7,831 nucleotides of DNA from Pseudomonadota bacterium (GCA_023438115.1 JAEZEB010000154.1:1-7831); one strand, 5' to 3'. Numbered from the stretch's first letter, positions 1 to 7,831 are shown. The notes: generated by a model from the sequence alone, not told the origin. Program-made: numbers and translations.

Positions 1-6
1 GCCTTT

Positions 7-12
7 CTCCTT
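7..12 (-). promoter_or_regulatory. Shine-Dalgarno of a gene starting beyond the left edge
   Basis: Read on the minus strand, AAGGAG lies 14 nt downstream of the hydrolase stop codon and 6 nt from the window edge. That spacing would place a start codon at or just past the edge. It suggests the minus-strand operon continues with a further gene whose coding sequence is not in the window. The identity of that gene cannot be judged. Confidence 0.5.
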
Positions 13-26
13 GCGTGCGTTGTGCT

Positions 27-803
27 TCAGGCGGCCAGCCAGCCGCTGCCGCTGCGGCCGTCGGCCACGTGGATCTCCGCCCTGCTGCCGATTGCCTGAT
101 CGAGCGCCGCGCGCGCGAGTTCCGGCGTGTTGTTCTGCTCGCTCAGGTGCGCGGCGACCACCTGGCGCAGCTTGCCCATGGCCAGCAGCGACTGCGCGAG
201 CGCGGCGGCCGCGGAGTTGGCGAGGTGGCCGTAGTTACCGCCGACGCGCCGCTTGAGGAAGGGTGGGTAGCGCGAGGCCTGCAGCATCGCCTCGTCGTGG
301 TTGCACTCCAGCACCAGCGTCGCGCAGGCGGCGAGTTCCTCCTGCACGTGCGCGGTGACGTGGCCCAGGTCGGTCAGCAGCCCGAGCCGCACCGTGCCGT
401 CGTGGCAGGTCAGCTGCAGCGGCTCGCGCGCGTCGTGCGGCACGGTGAAGGGCCGCACCTCCATGTCGCGCAAGGCGATCGCCGCGCCGTCGCCGGCGAT
501 GCGCAGCAGGCCGCCGAAATCGGGCTGCCCGATCGCGGCATAAGTGCCTTCGCTCATGTAGACCGGGATGCGCTCGCGCAGCGCGAGCTGGCGCGCGCAG
601 CCGATGTGGTCGCCGTGCTCGTGGGTGACGAAGATCGCGTCGATCTGCTCGGCCAGCATGCCGGCCGCCGCGAGCCGCTTGTCCAGCTCGCGCAGGCCCA
701 GGCCGCAGTCGACCAGCAGGTGCGTCAGTCCCGCGGCGCCGCGCGCCTGGACGACCGTCGCATTGCCGGAGCTGCCGCTGCCCAGGCTCTTGAAGCGGAT
801 CAC
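27..803 (-). CDS. MBL-fold metallo-hydrolase, YycJ/WalJ-like
   Basis: Predicted cytoplasmic 258-residue metal-dependent hydrolase of the metallo-beta-lactamase fold. The zinc-binding HxHxDH motif is intact (HEHGDH, residues 61-66). Further probable ligand segments are TDLGH (144-148), ECNHD (166-170) and AHLSEQNN (218-225). The opening LGSGSSGN (7-14) and the late HLSEQNN are typical of the YycJ/WalJ subgroup, related to nuclease-type MBL proteins, and no signal peptide is seen. I chose the GTG start at 803-801 because it overlaps the bamC stop as GTGA, a classic coupling arrangement, and puts the conserved strand IRFKSLGSGSSGN right at the N-terminus; the reading frame upstream lies inside bamC. 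It is the last complete gene of the minus-strand operon. The substrate is unknown: WalJ homologues in Firmicutes have been tied to cell-wall and DNA-repair phenotypes, but this cannot be transferred with confidence. Confidence 0.9.
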   Translation of the reverse strand: MIRFKSLGSGSSGNATVVQARGAAGLTHLLVDCGLGLRELDKRLAAAGMLAEQIDAIFVTHEHGDHIGCARQLALRERIPVYMSEGTYAAIGQPDFGGLLRIAGDGAAIALRDMEVRPFTVPHDAREPLQLTCHDGTVRLGLLTDLGHVTAHVQEELAACATLVLECNHDEAMLQASRYPPFLKRRVGGNYGHLANSAAAALAQSLLAMGKLRQVVAAHLSEQNNTPELARAALDQAIGSRAEIHVADGRSGSGWLAA

Positions 804-1885
804 TTCAGGTCGTCGGCGATGACCTGGACGATGCGCTGCGCGTTGGCGGAGGTTTCCGGCGCGCCGTTGGCGTTCTGCACCGAGACCGTGGTGGTCTGGC
901 CTTCGGTCTGCAGGTTGATGCGGAACTTCAGCGGCTGCTGGTTGCGGTCGCCGCCGCCGAAGCTGAACAGGCGGCCCAGGAAGCCGGGATCCTTCTTCTC
1001 CGGGTTGGGCGGCACGTAGCGCACGAAGTACGTGCCCTGGCTGCGGTCGCGGTCTTCCACGGTGAAGCCGGTGCGGTCCAGCGCCAGGCCCACGCGGCGC
1101 CAGGCGCGGTCGAAGGGCTCGTCGATCAGCACCACCGGCTGCTCGCCCACCTTGGCGATGCGCGAGGTCGGCGTGGGTTGCGCGCTGGCCAGGGCGGCCT
1201 GCGCCTGCATCTGCGGCGTGCCCAGGCGGACCATCAGGCGGCGCAGGAATTCGGCTTCCAGTTCCGGATCGGAGGGGCGGGGCTGCCACACCGTCTGGTC
1301 CTTCTGGTTGCTGGCGTACACCTCCTCCATGCCGCGGTGGCTGATGTAGATCTCGGTGCCGCCATTCGCGGAGCGCTCCAGGCGCGTGCGGAACTTGTCG
1401 CGCTCGGACGTGGAGTAGACCGAGTCGATCAGCTTGCCCAGGGTGCTGCGGATGAAGTCCTGCGGGATCTTGGCGCGGTTCTCGGCCCAGTCCGTTTCCA
1501 TGATGCCCAGGTTGGACTGGTCCATGGCCAGCAGGAAGCCGTTCTCCTGCCAGAACTCGCGCACGATGGGCCAGACCTGGTCGGCCGGGCGGTTCACCAC
1601 CAGCCAGCGCTGGTTGCCCGCACGCTCCACGCGCACGTCGCCGACGGCGGTGGCCGCGGTGGGCAGGTTGGGCACCGACTGCCCCAGCTGGTAGCTGTTG
1701 GCGGACACCGCGCCGCCCGGCAGCACGTAGCGCGTGTCGCGCGACAGCTGGGTCAGGTCCGGCGGCACCTCCAGGCTGGTGCCGCGGCTGGCGCTCTTGT
1801 AATCGATCTTCTCGCCTTCCAGCACGCTGCAGGCGGACAGGGCTGCGGCCAGGGCCAGCAGGCCCAACTTCACGGTCAACTTCAT
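800..1885 (-). CDS. bamC: Outer membrane assembly lipoprotein BamC
   Basis: A 361-residue lipoprotein of the BAM complex, which folds and inserts beta-barrel proteins into the outer membrane (NlpB/DapX family; the E. coli protein has 344 residues). A lipoprotein signal peptide is plain: basic MKLTVK, a hydrophobic stretch, then lipobox LSAC with the lipidated cysteine at 19. The region after it is extended, with the family's LEVPPDLT at 38-45, which in E. coli BamC contacts BamD. Two helix-grip domains follow, roughly residues 92-225 and 250-361, the second opening with VVLIDEPFDRAWRRVG. A good Shine-Dalgarno sequence (AGAGGGG) ends 5 nt before the ATG. The gene lies 27 nt after dapA and its stop overlaps the next start. 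The dapA-bamC order is the same as in E. coli, where the gene was once called dapX. BamC is usually non-essential and accessory to BamA and BamD. Confidence 0.94.
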   Translation of the reverse strand: MKLTVKLGLLALAAALSACSVLEGEKIDYKSASRGTSLEVPPDLTQLSRDTRYVLPGGAVSANSYQLGQSVPNLPTAATAVGDVRVERAGNQRWLVVNRPADQVWPIVREFWQENGFLLAMDQSNLGIMETDWAENRAKIPQDFIRSTLGKLIDSVYSTSERDKFRTRLERSANGGTEIYISHRGMEEVYASNQKDQTVWQPRPSDPELEAEFLRRLMVRLGTPQMQAQAALASAQPTPTSRIAKVGEQPVVLIDEPFDRAWRRVGLALDRTGFTVEDRDRSQGTYFVRYVPPNPEKKDPGFLGRLFSFGGGDRNQQPLKFRINLQTEGQTTTVSVQNANGAPETSANAQRIVQVIADDLK

Positions 1886-1890
1886 GGAAT

Positions 1891-1896
1891 CCCCTC
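1891..1896 (-). promoter_or_regulatory. bamC ribosome binding site
   Basis: In the 27 nt dapA-bamC gap the minus strand reads AGAGGGG followed by ATTCC and the ATG. This is one of the few clear Shine-Dalgarno sequences in the minus-strand gene block. It fits bamC being the one internal gene of the block that does not abut or overlap its upstream neighbour within a few bases. Confidence 0.6.
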
Positions 1897-1912
1897 TGCT
1901 TTCCCGGCCGGC

Positions 1913-2800
1913 TCAGGCCAGGAGGCCGGCGGAGCGCAGCGCGCCCTCGACGACCGCTTCGTTGCCCTTCGTGAGGGGCGTCATGGGCAGGCGCAGGGCG
2001 CCGCCGATGAGGCCCATGCGGGCCATCGCCCACTTCACGGGAATCGGGTTCGCTTCGACGAACAGGTGCTTGTGCAGCGGCAGCAGGCGGCGCTGGATCT
2101 CCATCGCGCGCTTGGCGTCGCCGGCGACGGCGGCCACGCACAGTTCGTGCATCAGGCGCGGCGCCACGTTGGCGGTGACGCTGATGTTGCCCTGGCCGCC
2201 GCACAGCATCAGCGCCACGGCGGTGGGGTCGTCCCCGGAATAGATCGCGAAGCCCTCGGGGCAGTCGCGGATCAGCCACTGCGCGCGCTCGATGTTGCCC
2301 GTCGCCTCCTTGATGCCGACGATGCCGGGCACCTCGGCGAGGCGCAGCACGGTGTCGTGCAGCATGTCGGCCACGGTGCGCCCGGGCACGTTGTAAAGCA
2401 CCATGGGCAGGTCGCCGGTCTCCTCGGCGATCGCCTTGAAGTGGAGGTACTGGCCTTCCTGCGTGGGCTTGTTGTAGTAGGGCACCACCTGCAGCTGGCA
2501 GGTGGCGCCGACTTTCTGCGCGTATTTCGCGAGCTCGATCGCCTCGAGCGTGGAGTTGGCGCCGCAGCCGGCCATGATGGGCACGCGCCCGTTGGCCTGC
2601 TCCACCGCCACGCGGATGATCTCGCGGTGTTCGTCGACGTCGACGGTCGGCGACTCGCCGGTCGTGCCGACCACGCCGATGCAGTCGGTGCCTTCGGCGA
2701 TGTGCCAGTCCACGAGCTTGCGGAGCGTGGGGTAGTCGACGCTGCCGTCGTCGTGCATCGGCGTCACGATCGCGACGATGCTGCCTGTGATGGGTGTCAT
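1913..2800 (-). CDS. dapA: 4-hydroxy-tetrahydrodipicolinate synthase
   Basis: A cytoplasmic enzyme that condenses pyruvate with L-aspartate semialdehyde, the first committed step of the diaminopimelate/lysine branch. Its length of 295 residues is normal for the family (about 292), and it is a TIM barrel of the class I aldolase superfamily. The Schiff-base lysine is K164 in GIKEA. The proton-relay residues are T47 (GTTGES, 45-50), Y109 (YYNKP) and Y136, with R141 in YNVPGR for semialdehyde binding. SGDD (188-191) and SVTAN (207-211) are also conserved. Lysine-inhibition-site residues S50, H58, N82, E86 and Y108 match E. coli, but A49 and H53 of E. coli are P51 and V55 here. The ATG at 2800 forms an ATGA overlap with the methyltransferase stop, and translation is probably coupled because only a weak GGGAAC precedes it. 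The open frame runs further upstream, but that part is a shadow of the methyltransferase gene. Confidence 0.97.
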   Translation of the reverse strand: MTPITGSIVAIVTPMHDDGSVDYPTLRKLVDWHIAEGTDCIGVVGTTGESPTVDVDEHREIIRVAVEQANGRVPIMAGCGANSTLEAIELAKYAQKVGATCQLQVVPYYNKPTQEGQYLHFKAIAEETGDLPMVLYNVPGRTVADMLHDTVLRLAEVPGIVGIKEATGNIERAQWLIRDCPEGFAIYSGDDPTAVALMLCGGQGNISVTANVAPRLMHELCVAAVAGDAKRAMEIQRRLLPLHKHLFVEANPIPVKWAMARMGLIGGALRLPMTPLTKGNEAVVEGALRSAGLLA

Positions 2801-3372
2801 GGGGCTTGTTCCCGGGGAATAGCGGATTCTAGCGAGAGCGGGTAACGCTCCGGTGTATCGGCCCCGGGGACTTCCCGGACCGCGGCGATCCGCTGCACGA
2901 AGCGGTCGGGGGCGCCCAGGAAACCGTCCTCGTAGGCGACCACCCGCAGGCCGGCGCAGGCTTGCAGCAGCTCGCCCGGGCGCAGCAGGAAGTCGGGGCG
3001 CGAGGGCTTGCCCACCGTCTCGTTGCCCGCGGCGAAGGTTTCGTACAGCAGCACGCCGCCGGGCGCCACCGCCTCCAGGATGCGGGGCCACAGCGGCCGC
3101 CAGAGGTAATTGGTGACGACCACCGCGCCGAATGTGCGGCCGGCAAGGGGCCAGGGGCCGTTCTCGATGTCGGCCGCGATCGTCTCGCCGGTGCCGGCGA
3201 GCGTCGCCAGGGCTTCGGTATCGCGATCGACGCCCGTGACCGGGTGGCCGCGGCCGGCGAACCAGCGCATGTGGCGCCCGCGCCCGCAGGCGAGATCGAG
3301 CACCGCGCCGCCGGCGGGCACCAGCGGCGCGAAGCGGACGATCCAGGGCGAGGGGGCTTCGGTGCCGTGCAT
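2797..3372 (-). CDS. Class I SAM-dependent methyltransferase
   Basis: A 191-residue soluble protein with a Rossmann-type methyltransferase core. Motif I is VLDLACGRG (24-32), the acidic residue at the end of strand 2 is D49 (GVDRD), D68 lies in AADIE, and motif IV is VVVTNYLWRP (84-93). APGGVLLYETFAAGNE (103-118) forms the motif after it. The NYLWRP and ETFxxGNExxGKPSRPDFLLRPGEL segments recall small TehB-like methyltransferases often found in proteobacteria, but the acceptor substrate is unknown. It is compact, lacking the substrate-binding additions of larger members. The ATG at 3372 comes 4 nt after the SDR stop codon with no Shine-Dalgarno sequence of its own, and its TGA overlaps the dapA ATG, so it sits in the middle of a coupled block. 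Its link to lysine or peptidoglycan synthesis is only by position. Confidence 0.88.
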   Translation of the reverse strand: MHGTEAPSPWIVRFAPLVPAGGAVLDLACGRGRHMRWFAGRGHPVTGVDRDTEALATLAGTGETIAADIENGPWPLAGRTFGAVVVTNYLWRPLWPRILEAVAPGGVLLYETFAAGNETVGKPSRPDFLLRPGELLQACAGLRVVAYEDGFLGAPDRFVQRIAAVREVPGADTPERYPLSLESAIPREQAP

Positions 3373-3376
3373 GGGA

Positions 3377-4189
3377 TCAGTGCGGACGGGCCTCGTCCTT
3401 CAGGACCTTCAGCGCCATGTCTTCCACCACGCCGGGGGCGAGCAGCTTGAGGAAGCGCCCGAGCTTGCCCTTGGCCGTCATCACGACCTCGCGCACGCGG
3501 GTGTCCATGCCTTCGATGATGAGGCGCGCGCATTCCTCCACGGTCATGGCGTCCTCCTCCTTCAGCCCGCTCTGGCCCAGCGGCCGGCCCTGGGCGTTGT
3601 AGCCGCGGTGGCGGATGCTGGTGGTGACCACGCCGGGATACGCCGTGGTGACGCTGATGCCGCGCAGCTTGACCTCGCTGCGCAGCGCCTCGAAGAAGCC
3701 GGTCATCGCGAACTTGGTGGCGCTGTAGGCGGTGCGCCCCGGCACGCCCAGCAGGCCGGCGAGCGAGCTCACGGCCACGATGCGCCCGCGCGTCTCCTTG
3801 AGGTAAGGCAGCGCGGCATGCGTGCACCACACGGAACCCCACAGGTTGATGCGCATGAGGGTCTCGTACCAGTGCAGGTCTTCTTCCTTCACGTCCTCGA
3901 ACAGCGCCTGCGCCGACATGCCGGCGTTGTTCACCAGGGTGTCGATGCGGCCGAACTCCGCCACCGTGCGCGCCACCATGCCGCGGCACTGCGCCTCGTC
4001 GGCGACGTCCATGGGCACGCACAGCACGCGCGTGCCGTGGGCGCGGCACTGCGCCGCCACGGCCTCGAGCTTCTCGGGGCTGCGCGCGGCGAGCACCAGG
4101 GCGATGCCCTCCTTGTCCCGCGCGGCCAGCTGGCGGGCCATTTCGGCGCCGATGCCGTCGGAGCCTCCGGTGATGATGGTGACGTTCAT
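3377..4189 (-). CDS. SDR-family NAD(P)-dependent oxidoreductase
   Basis: A classical short-chain dehydrogenase/reductase of 270 residues. The cofactor motif TGGSDGIG is at 7-14, R36 after strand 2 (LAARSPEKL) suggests NADP(H) preference, and NNAG is at 87-90. The catalytic tetrad is N115, S142, Y155 and K159 (YSATK), followed by PG at 185-186. The C-terminal part (about 230-262) is basic and hydrophobic (TAKGKLGRFLKLLAPGVVE), which might allow peripheral membrane contact; that is a guess. The substrate cannot be told. I chose the ATG at 4189 because the first Rossmann strand (NVTIITGG) begins right after it. An in-frame ATG at 4213 and a TTG at 4237 would add 8 or 16 basic residues not expected in this family. 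A TACATT box 9 nt upstream could be the promoter. Its stop lies 4 nt before the methyltransferase start. Confidence 0.9.
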   Translation of the reverse strand: MNVTIITGGSDGIGAEMARQLAARDKEGIALVLAARSPEKLEAVAAQCRAHGTRVLCVPMDVADEAQCRGMVARTVAEFGRIDTLVNNAGMSAQALFEDVKEEDLHWYETLMRINLWGSVWCTHAALPYLKETRGRIVAVSSLAGLLGVPGRTAYSATKFAMTGFFEALRSEVKLRGISVTTAYPGVVTTSIRHRGYNAQGRPLGQSGLKEEDAMTVEECARLIIEGMDTRVREVVMTAKGKLGRFLKLLAPGVVEDMALKVLKDEARPH

Positions 4190-4198
4190 AGGACGCGC

Positions 4199-4204
4199 AA
4201 TGTA
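4199..4204 (-). promoter_or_regulatory. Possible -10 box before the SDR gene
   Basis: The minus strand reads TACATT (4 of 6 to TATAAT), ending 9 nt before the SDR ATG in the 70 nt gap after the small membrane protein. No convincing -35 box is seen at 16-18 nt. If it is used, the transcript would begin about 3 nt before the ATG. The same arrangement recurs before the MFS and parE genes. Confidence 0.35.
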
Positions 4205-4259
4205 CCGGTTCATGCGGCGCGTGCGCGTCCCCTGCAAGGCAGAGGAAACCCGGGGCGGG

Positions 4260-4391
4260 CTACTGGAAGCAGGCCCAGACCAGGTCCGCCACGCCCACCA
4301 TGAACTGGGGGCGCGTGTAGAGCGCGAACACCGCGGCGAGCATCAGGGCCGCGGCGCCCCAGGCGAGCCACTTGCCGGTGCGCGCGCGCAT
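4260..4391 (-). CDS. 43-residue single-span membrane protein
   Basis: A short open frame of 43 codons plus a TAG stop. The ATG lies 1 nt after the MFS transporter stop (TGA-C-ATG). The product starts with a basic MRARTGK, then has a hydrophobic span of about residues 8-24 (WLAWGAAALMLAAVFAL), then a short tail containing YTRPQFMV and ending in WACFQ. It has no lipobox and no cleavage site I trust, so an N-in, C-out membrane anchor is the simplest topology. Codons follow the GC-rich third-position use of its neighbours, which supports real coding. I recall similar small unnamed proteins in Comamonadaceae, but this is memory and not a search. Immediate adjacency to the transporter suggests co-translation and perhaps an accessory role; the function is unknown. 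Confidence 0.68.
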   Translation of the reverse strand: MRARTGKWLAWGAAALMLAAVFALYTRPQFMVGVADLVWACFQ

Positions 4392-4392
4392 G

Positions 4393-5613
4393 TCAGGCCG
4401 CCTGCGCCGCCGGGGCGCGCACGATGGGGGTCTCGCGCACCGGCAGGTTCACCAGCGCGGCGAAGATGCCCAGGGCGATGGAGAGGTACCACACGACGTC
4501 GTAGCTGCCGGTGCGGTCGTACAGCAGGCCGCCGAGCCACACGCCCATGAAGGAGCCGATCTGGTGGCTGAAGAACACGAAGCCCCCCAGCATCGACAGG
4601 TGGGCGACGCCGAAGATCTGCGCCACGGTCGCATTGGTGGGCGGCACCGTGGACAGCCACAGCAGGCCGATGACGGCGGAGAACAGGTACACCGACCAGG
4701 GCGTGAGCGGCGCCAGGATGAAGAGGGTGATCGCCACCGAGCGGCAGAAATAGATGGTGGCGAGGATCTTGCGCCGCGCGAACTTCTGGCCCAGCGATCC
4801 GGCGATGTACGAGCCGAAGACGTTGAACAGGCCGATCAGCGCCAGCGCCGTCGTGGCCACCTGGGGCGTCATGCCGTGGTCCCGCAGGTAGCTGGGCAGG
4901 TGCACGCCGATGAAGACCACCTGGAAGCCGCAGACGAAATAGCCCGCCGTGAGCAGCATGAAGCTGGGATAGCGCAGTGCCTCGGCGAAGGCGTGGGCCG
5001 CCGACTGCTCGCGCTTCGGCGCGGCGCCGCCGGTGAAGCCCGGCTCGCGCAGGCCCCAGGCCAGCGGCACGATCAGCAGCACGGCCGCCGACAGCACGTA
5101 CAGCGCCTCCTGCCAGCCCAGCGCCTGGATCAGCCAGCCGTCCACCGGCAGCATCAGGAACTGGCCGAAGGAGCCCGCGGCCGCCGCCACGCCCATCGCC
5201 CACGAGCGCTTGGCGGGATCGATCTGGCGGCCGATCACGCCGTAGATCACCGCATAGGTGGTGCCGGCCTGCGCCGCGCCGATCAGGACGCCCGCGGCCA
5301 GCGCGAACACGAAGGCATTGGGCGCCGCGCCCATGCCCAGGAGGCCCAGGCCATAGAGGAGGGCGCCGCCCACCAGCACCTTGAAGGCGCCGAAGCGGTC
5401 GGCCAGCATGCCCGCGAAGATGCCGAAGAAGCCCCAGGCGAGGTTCTGGATCGCGATGGCGAAGGAGAAGGTCTCGCGGTCCCAGCCCTGGGCCTGCGTG
5501 ATCGGCTGCAGCCACAGGCCGAAGCCGTGGCGGATGCCCATGGACAGGGTGACGATCAGCGCGCCGCAGGCGAGCACCTGCGCCATCGAAAGTCTGCGTT
5601 CGGGGGGAGACAT
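4393..5613 (-). CDS. MFS transporter, monocarboxylate/OFA-like
   Basis: A 406-residue inner-membrane protein of the major facilitator superfamily with about 12 hydrophobic segments in two halves around a polar loop (about 188-216). Motif A between spans 2 and 3 is GMLADRFGAFKV (68-79), and a degenerate copy (GSLGQKFARRK, 272-282) lies in the second half. The beginning, GIRHGFGLWLQPI with GWDRETFSFA, resembles the monocarboxylate and oxalate/formate antiporter branch, so a small organic acid is a plausible substrate, but none can be assigned. The ATG at 5613 is preferred because the open frame further upstream is non-hydrophobic intergenic sequence. An ATG at 5586 is a possible alternative that would remove nine polar residues. 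No Shine-Dalgarno sequence is seen, but a TACAGT box lies 8 nt upstream. The gene is divergent from parE, and the 43-residue membrane protein gene follows 1 nt after its stop. Confidence 0.9.
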   Translation of the reverse strand: MSPPERRLSMAQVLACGALIVTLSMGIRHGFGLWLQPITQAQGWDRETFSFAIAIQNLAWGFFGIFAGMLADRFGAFKVLVGGALLYGLGLLGMGAAPNAFVFALAAGVLIGAAQAGTTYAVIYGVIGRQIDPAKRSWAMGVAAAAGSFGQFLMLPVDGWLIQALGWQEALYVLSAAVLLIVPLAWGLREPGFTGGAAPKREQSAAHAFAEALRYPSFMLLTAGYFVCGFQVVFIGVHLPSYLRDHGMTPQVATTALALIGLFNVFGSYIAGSLGQKFARRKILATIYFCRSVAITLFILAPLTPWSVYLFSAVIGLLWLSTVPPTNATVAQIFGVAHLSMLGGFVFFSHQIGSFMGVWLGGLLYDRTGSYDVVWYLSIALGIFAALVNLPVRETPIVRAPAAQAA

Positions 5614-5621
5614 GGCACGCG

Positions 5622-5627
5622 ACTGTA
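5622..5627 (-). promoter_or_regulatory. Possible -10 box of the MFS gene
   Basis: The minus strand reads TACAGT (4 of 6 to the consensus) 8 nt before the MFS ATG. No good -35 hexamer is found at the usual distance; a TTGTCA at 5666-5661 is 33 nt away and is too far. If it is used, the transcript would be effectively leaderless, consistent with the absence of a Shine-Dalgarno sequence. Confidence 0.33.
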
Positions 5628-5701
5628 GCGAGAAGGCCGCAGGATCGCTTGCCGCGGGCCTGACAACCCTGTTGAAATGTTCGCGGGGGATTGATGCCGT
5701 A

Positions 5702-5717
5702 CCTGCATGAATGTAGG
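5702..5717. promoter_or_regulatory. Imperfect dyad, possible operator
   Basis: CCTGCAT-GA-ATGTAGG is a 7-2-7 inverted repeat with one mismatched pair, in the divergent MFS-parE intergenic region. It lies about 40 nt upstream of the parE -10 box and about 90 nt from the MFS start. Its size and symmetry suit a dimeric repressor or activator, but no regulator gene is adjacent and chance cannot be excluded. Confidence 0.25.
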
Positions 5718-5757
5718 CTGGGCTGTATGCGCATCCAGTGAGGCGCCCGGCGCCGAC

Positions 5758-5763
5758 TACAAT
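5758..5763 (+). promoter_or_regulatory. Probable -10 box of parE
   Basis: TACAAT matches the sigma-70 -10 consensus at 5 of 6 positions and ends 11 nt before the parE ATG. The expected start of transcription, near 5770, would leave a leader of about 5 nt. The -35 region (around 5735-5740, CCAGTG) is poor. Two GGCGCC copies (5742-5747 and 5749-5754) occupy the spacer. The stretch CCCCAACCCCT before the ATG contains no Shine-Dalgarno sequence. Confidence 0.5.
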
Positions 5764-5774
5764 CCCCAACCCCT

Positions 5775-7738
<1,964 letters not shown>

Positions 7739-7739
<1 letters not shown>

Positions 7740-7780
7740 TGCGGCGCCTCGCGCGGTTCCGTGGACCCCTTAGGGTGGGC
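7739..7780 (+). CDS. 5' fragment of a gene coupled to parE
   Basis: An ATG shares its A with the last base of the parE TGA (TGATG). The frame gives 14 codons, MRRLARFRGPLRVG, before adapter sequence starts at 7781. The strong Shine-Dalgarno GGAGGTG upstream supports initiation here. The arginine-rich start could be the n-region of a signal peptide, but there is too little to assign a product. I recall a secreted lytic transglycosylase gene or parC following parE in some relatives, which is not testable here. Any residues translated beyond 7780 come from adapter and should be discarded. Confidence 0.42.
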
Positions 7781-7831
7781 CTGTCTCTATACACATCTCC
7801 GAGCCCACGAGACGCTCATGAATCTGGGATT
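7781..7831 (+). other. Illumina Nextera adapter read-through (artefact)
   Basis: The last 51 bases are synthetic. Positions 7781-7798 match the Tn5 mosaic end used in Nextera kits with one T missing (CTCTATACAC in place of CTCTTATACAC). Positions 7799-7813 (CCGAGCCCACGAGAC) match the read-2 arm exactly. Positions 7814-7821 (GCTCATGA) equal the i7 index I know as N714. Positions 7822-7831 (ATCTGGGATT) resemble the start of the P7 arm (ATCTCGTATG) with three mismatches. The ordered arrangement makes chance implausible, and the errors fit a low-quality read tail. This stretch should be trimmed and not annotated as a transposon end. Confidence 0.97.

Noticed and set aside
1178..2845. A 555-codon plus-strand open frame across bamC, dapA and the start of the methyltransferase gene, with similar long plus frames at 15-1019, 3110-4303 and 4372-5628.
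   Set aside because: They run antisense to recognised genes, cross real gene boundaries, and show the His/Arg/Gln/Ala bias of GC-rich shadow frames.
4190..4237. Upstream starts for the SDR gene (ATG at 4213, TTG at 4237).
   Set aside because: They add only a basic tail before the first Rossmann strand, have poorly placed Shine-Dalgarno sequences, and would lie upstream of the transcription start implied by the TACATT box.
4229..4245. A stem-loop, CCCCTGC-AAG-GCAGAGG, between the small membrane protein gene and the SDR gene, considered as a terminator.
   Set aside because: Read on the minus strand the 7 bp stem has one G-T pair, a 3 nt loop and no following T run, so it does not look like an intrinsic terminator; it may still be a minor RNA structure.
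5614..5769. N-terminal extension of the MFS protein by up to 52 residues to 5769.
   Set aside because: The extension is polar and spans the divergent promoter region, including the parE -10 box; the compact 406-residue form matches the family.
7781..7798. A Tn5-like mosaic end that could suggest a transposon or inverted repeat.
   Set aside because: The mosaic end is an engineered hybrid used in library kits, and it continues into the adapter and index. No transposase or second end is present.

Overview
This 7.8 kb, GC-rich window looks like chromosomal DNA of a betaproteobacterium. The ParE and BamC protein sequences and the dapA-bamC pairing suit Burkholderiales, and my recall of ParE sequences points to Comamonadaceae (Ramlibacter/Variovorax-like). 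This placement is inference from protein similarity I remember, not from a search. Nearly everything is ordinary core-genome content: no CRISPR array, tRNA, rRNA, insertion sequence, phage gene or defence system is visible.

Layout: positions 27-5613 carry seven tightly packed minus-strand genes. In transcription order they are an MFS transporter (5613-4393), a 43-residue single-span membrane protein (4391-4260), an SDR oxidoreductase (4189-3377), a class I SAM methyltransferase (3372-2797), dapA (2800-1913), bamC (1885-800) and a YycJ/WalJ-like metallo-beta-lactamase-fold hydrolase (803-27). Junctions are +1, +70, +4, -4, +27 and -4 nt, so the SDR-to-hydrolase block is almost certainly one operon, possibly with read-through from the MFS pair. 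A good Shine-Dalgarno sequence at the left edge suggests the operon continues beyond position 1. DapA supplies diaminopimelate for lysine and peptidoglycan, and BamC is a lipoprotein of the outer-membrane protein assembly machine, so the core of the operon concerns the cell envelope. The roles of the SDR, methyltransferase and hydrolase are not known.

A 161 bp divergent intergenic region (5614-5774) separates the MFS gene from parE (5775-7739, plus strand), the ATPase/TOPRIM subunit of topoisomerase IV. A strong Shine-Dalgarno sequence at the end of parE and an ATG sharing a base with its stop codon suggest a coupled downstream gene, of which only 14 codons are present.

The last 51 bases (7781-7831) are not biological. 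They match the Illumina Nextera read-through adapter (mosaic end, i7 index and start of the flow-cell arm) with a few errors, so this is an untrimmed contig end. The most interesting biological pattern is modest: the three genes that follow a real gap (parE, MFS, SDR) each have a TACANT hexamer 8-11 nt before the ATG and no Shine-Dalgarno sequence, suggesting near-leaderless transcripts. I found no convincing novel biological system here.
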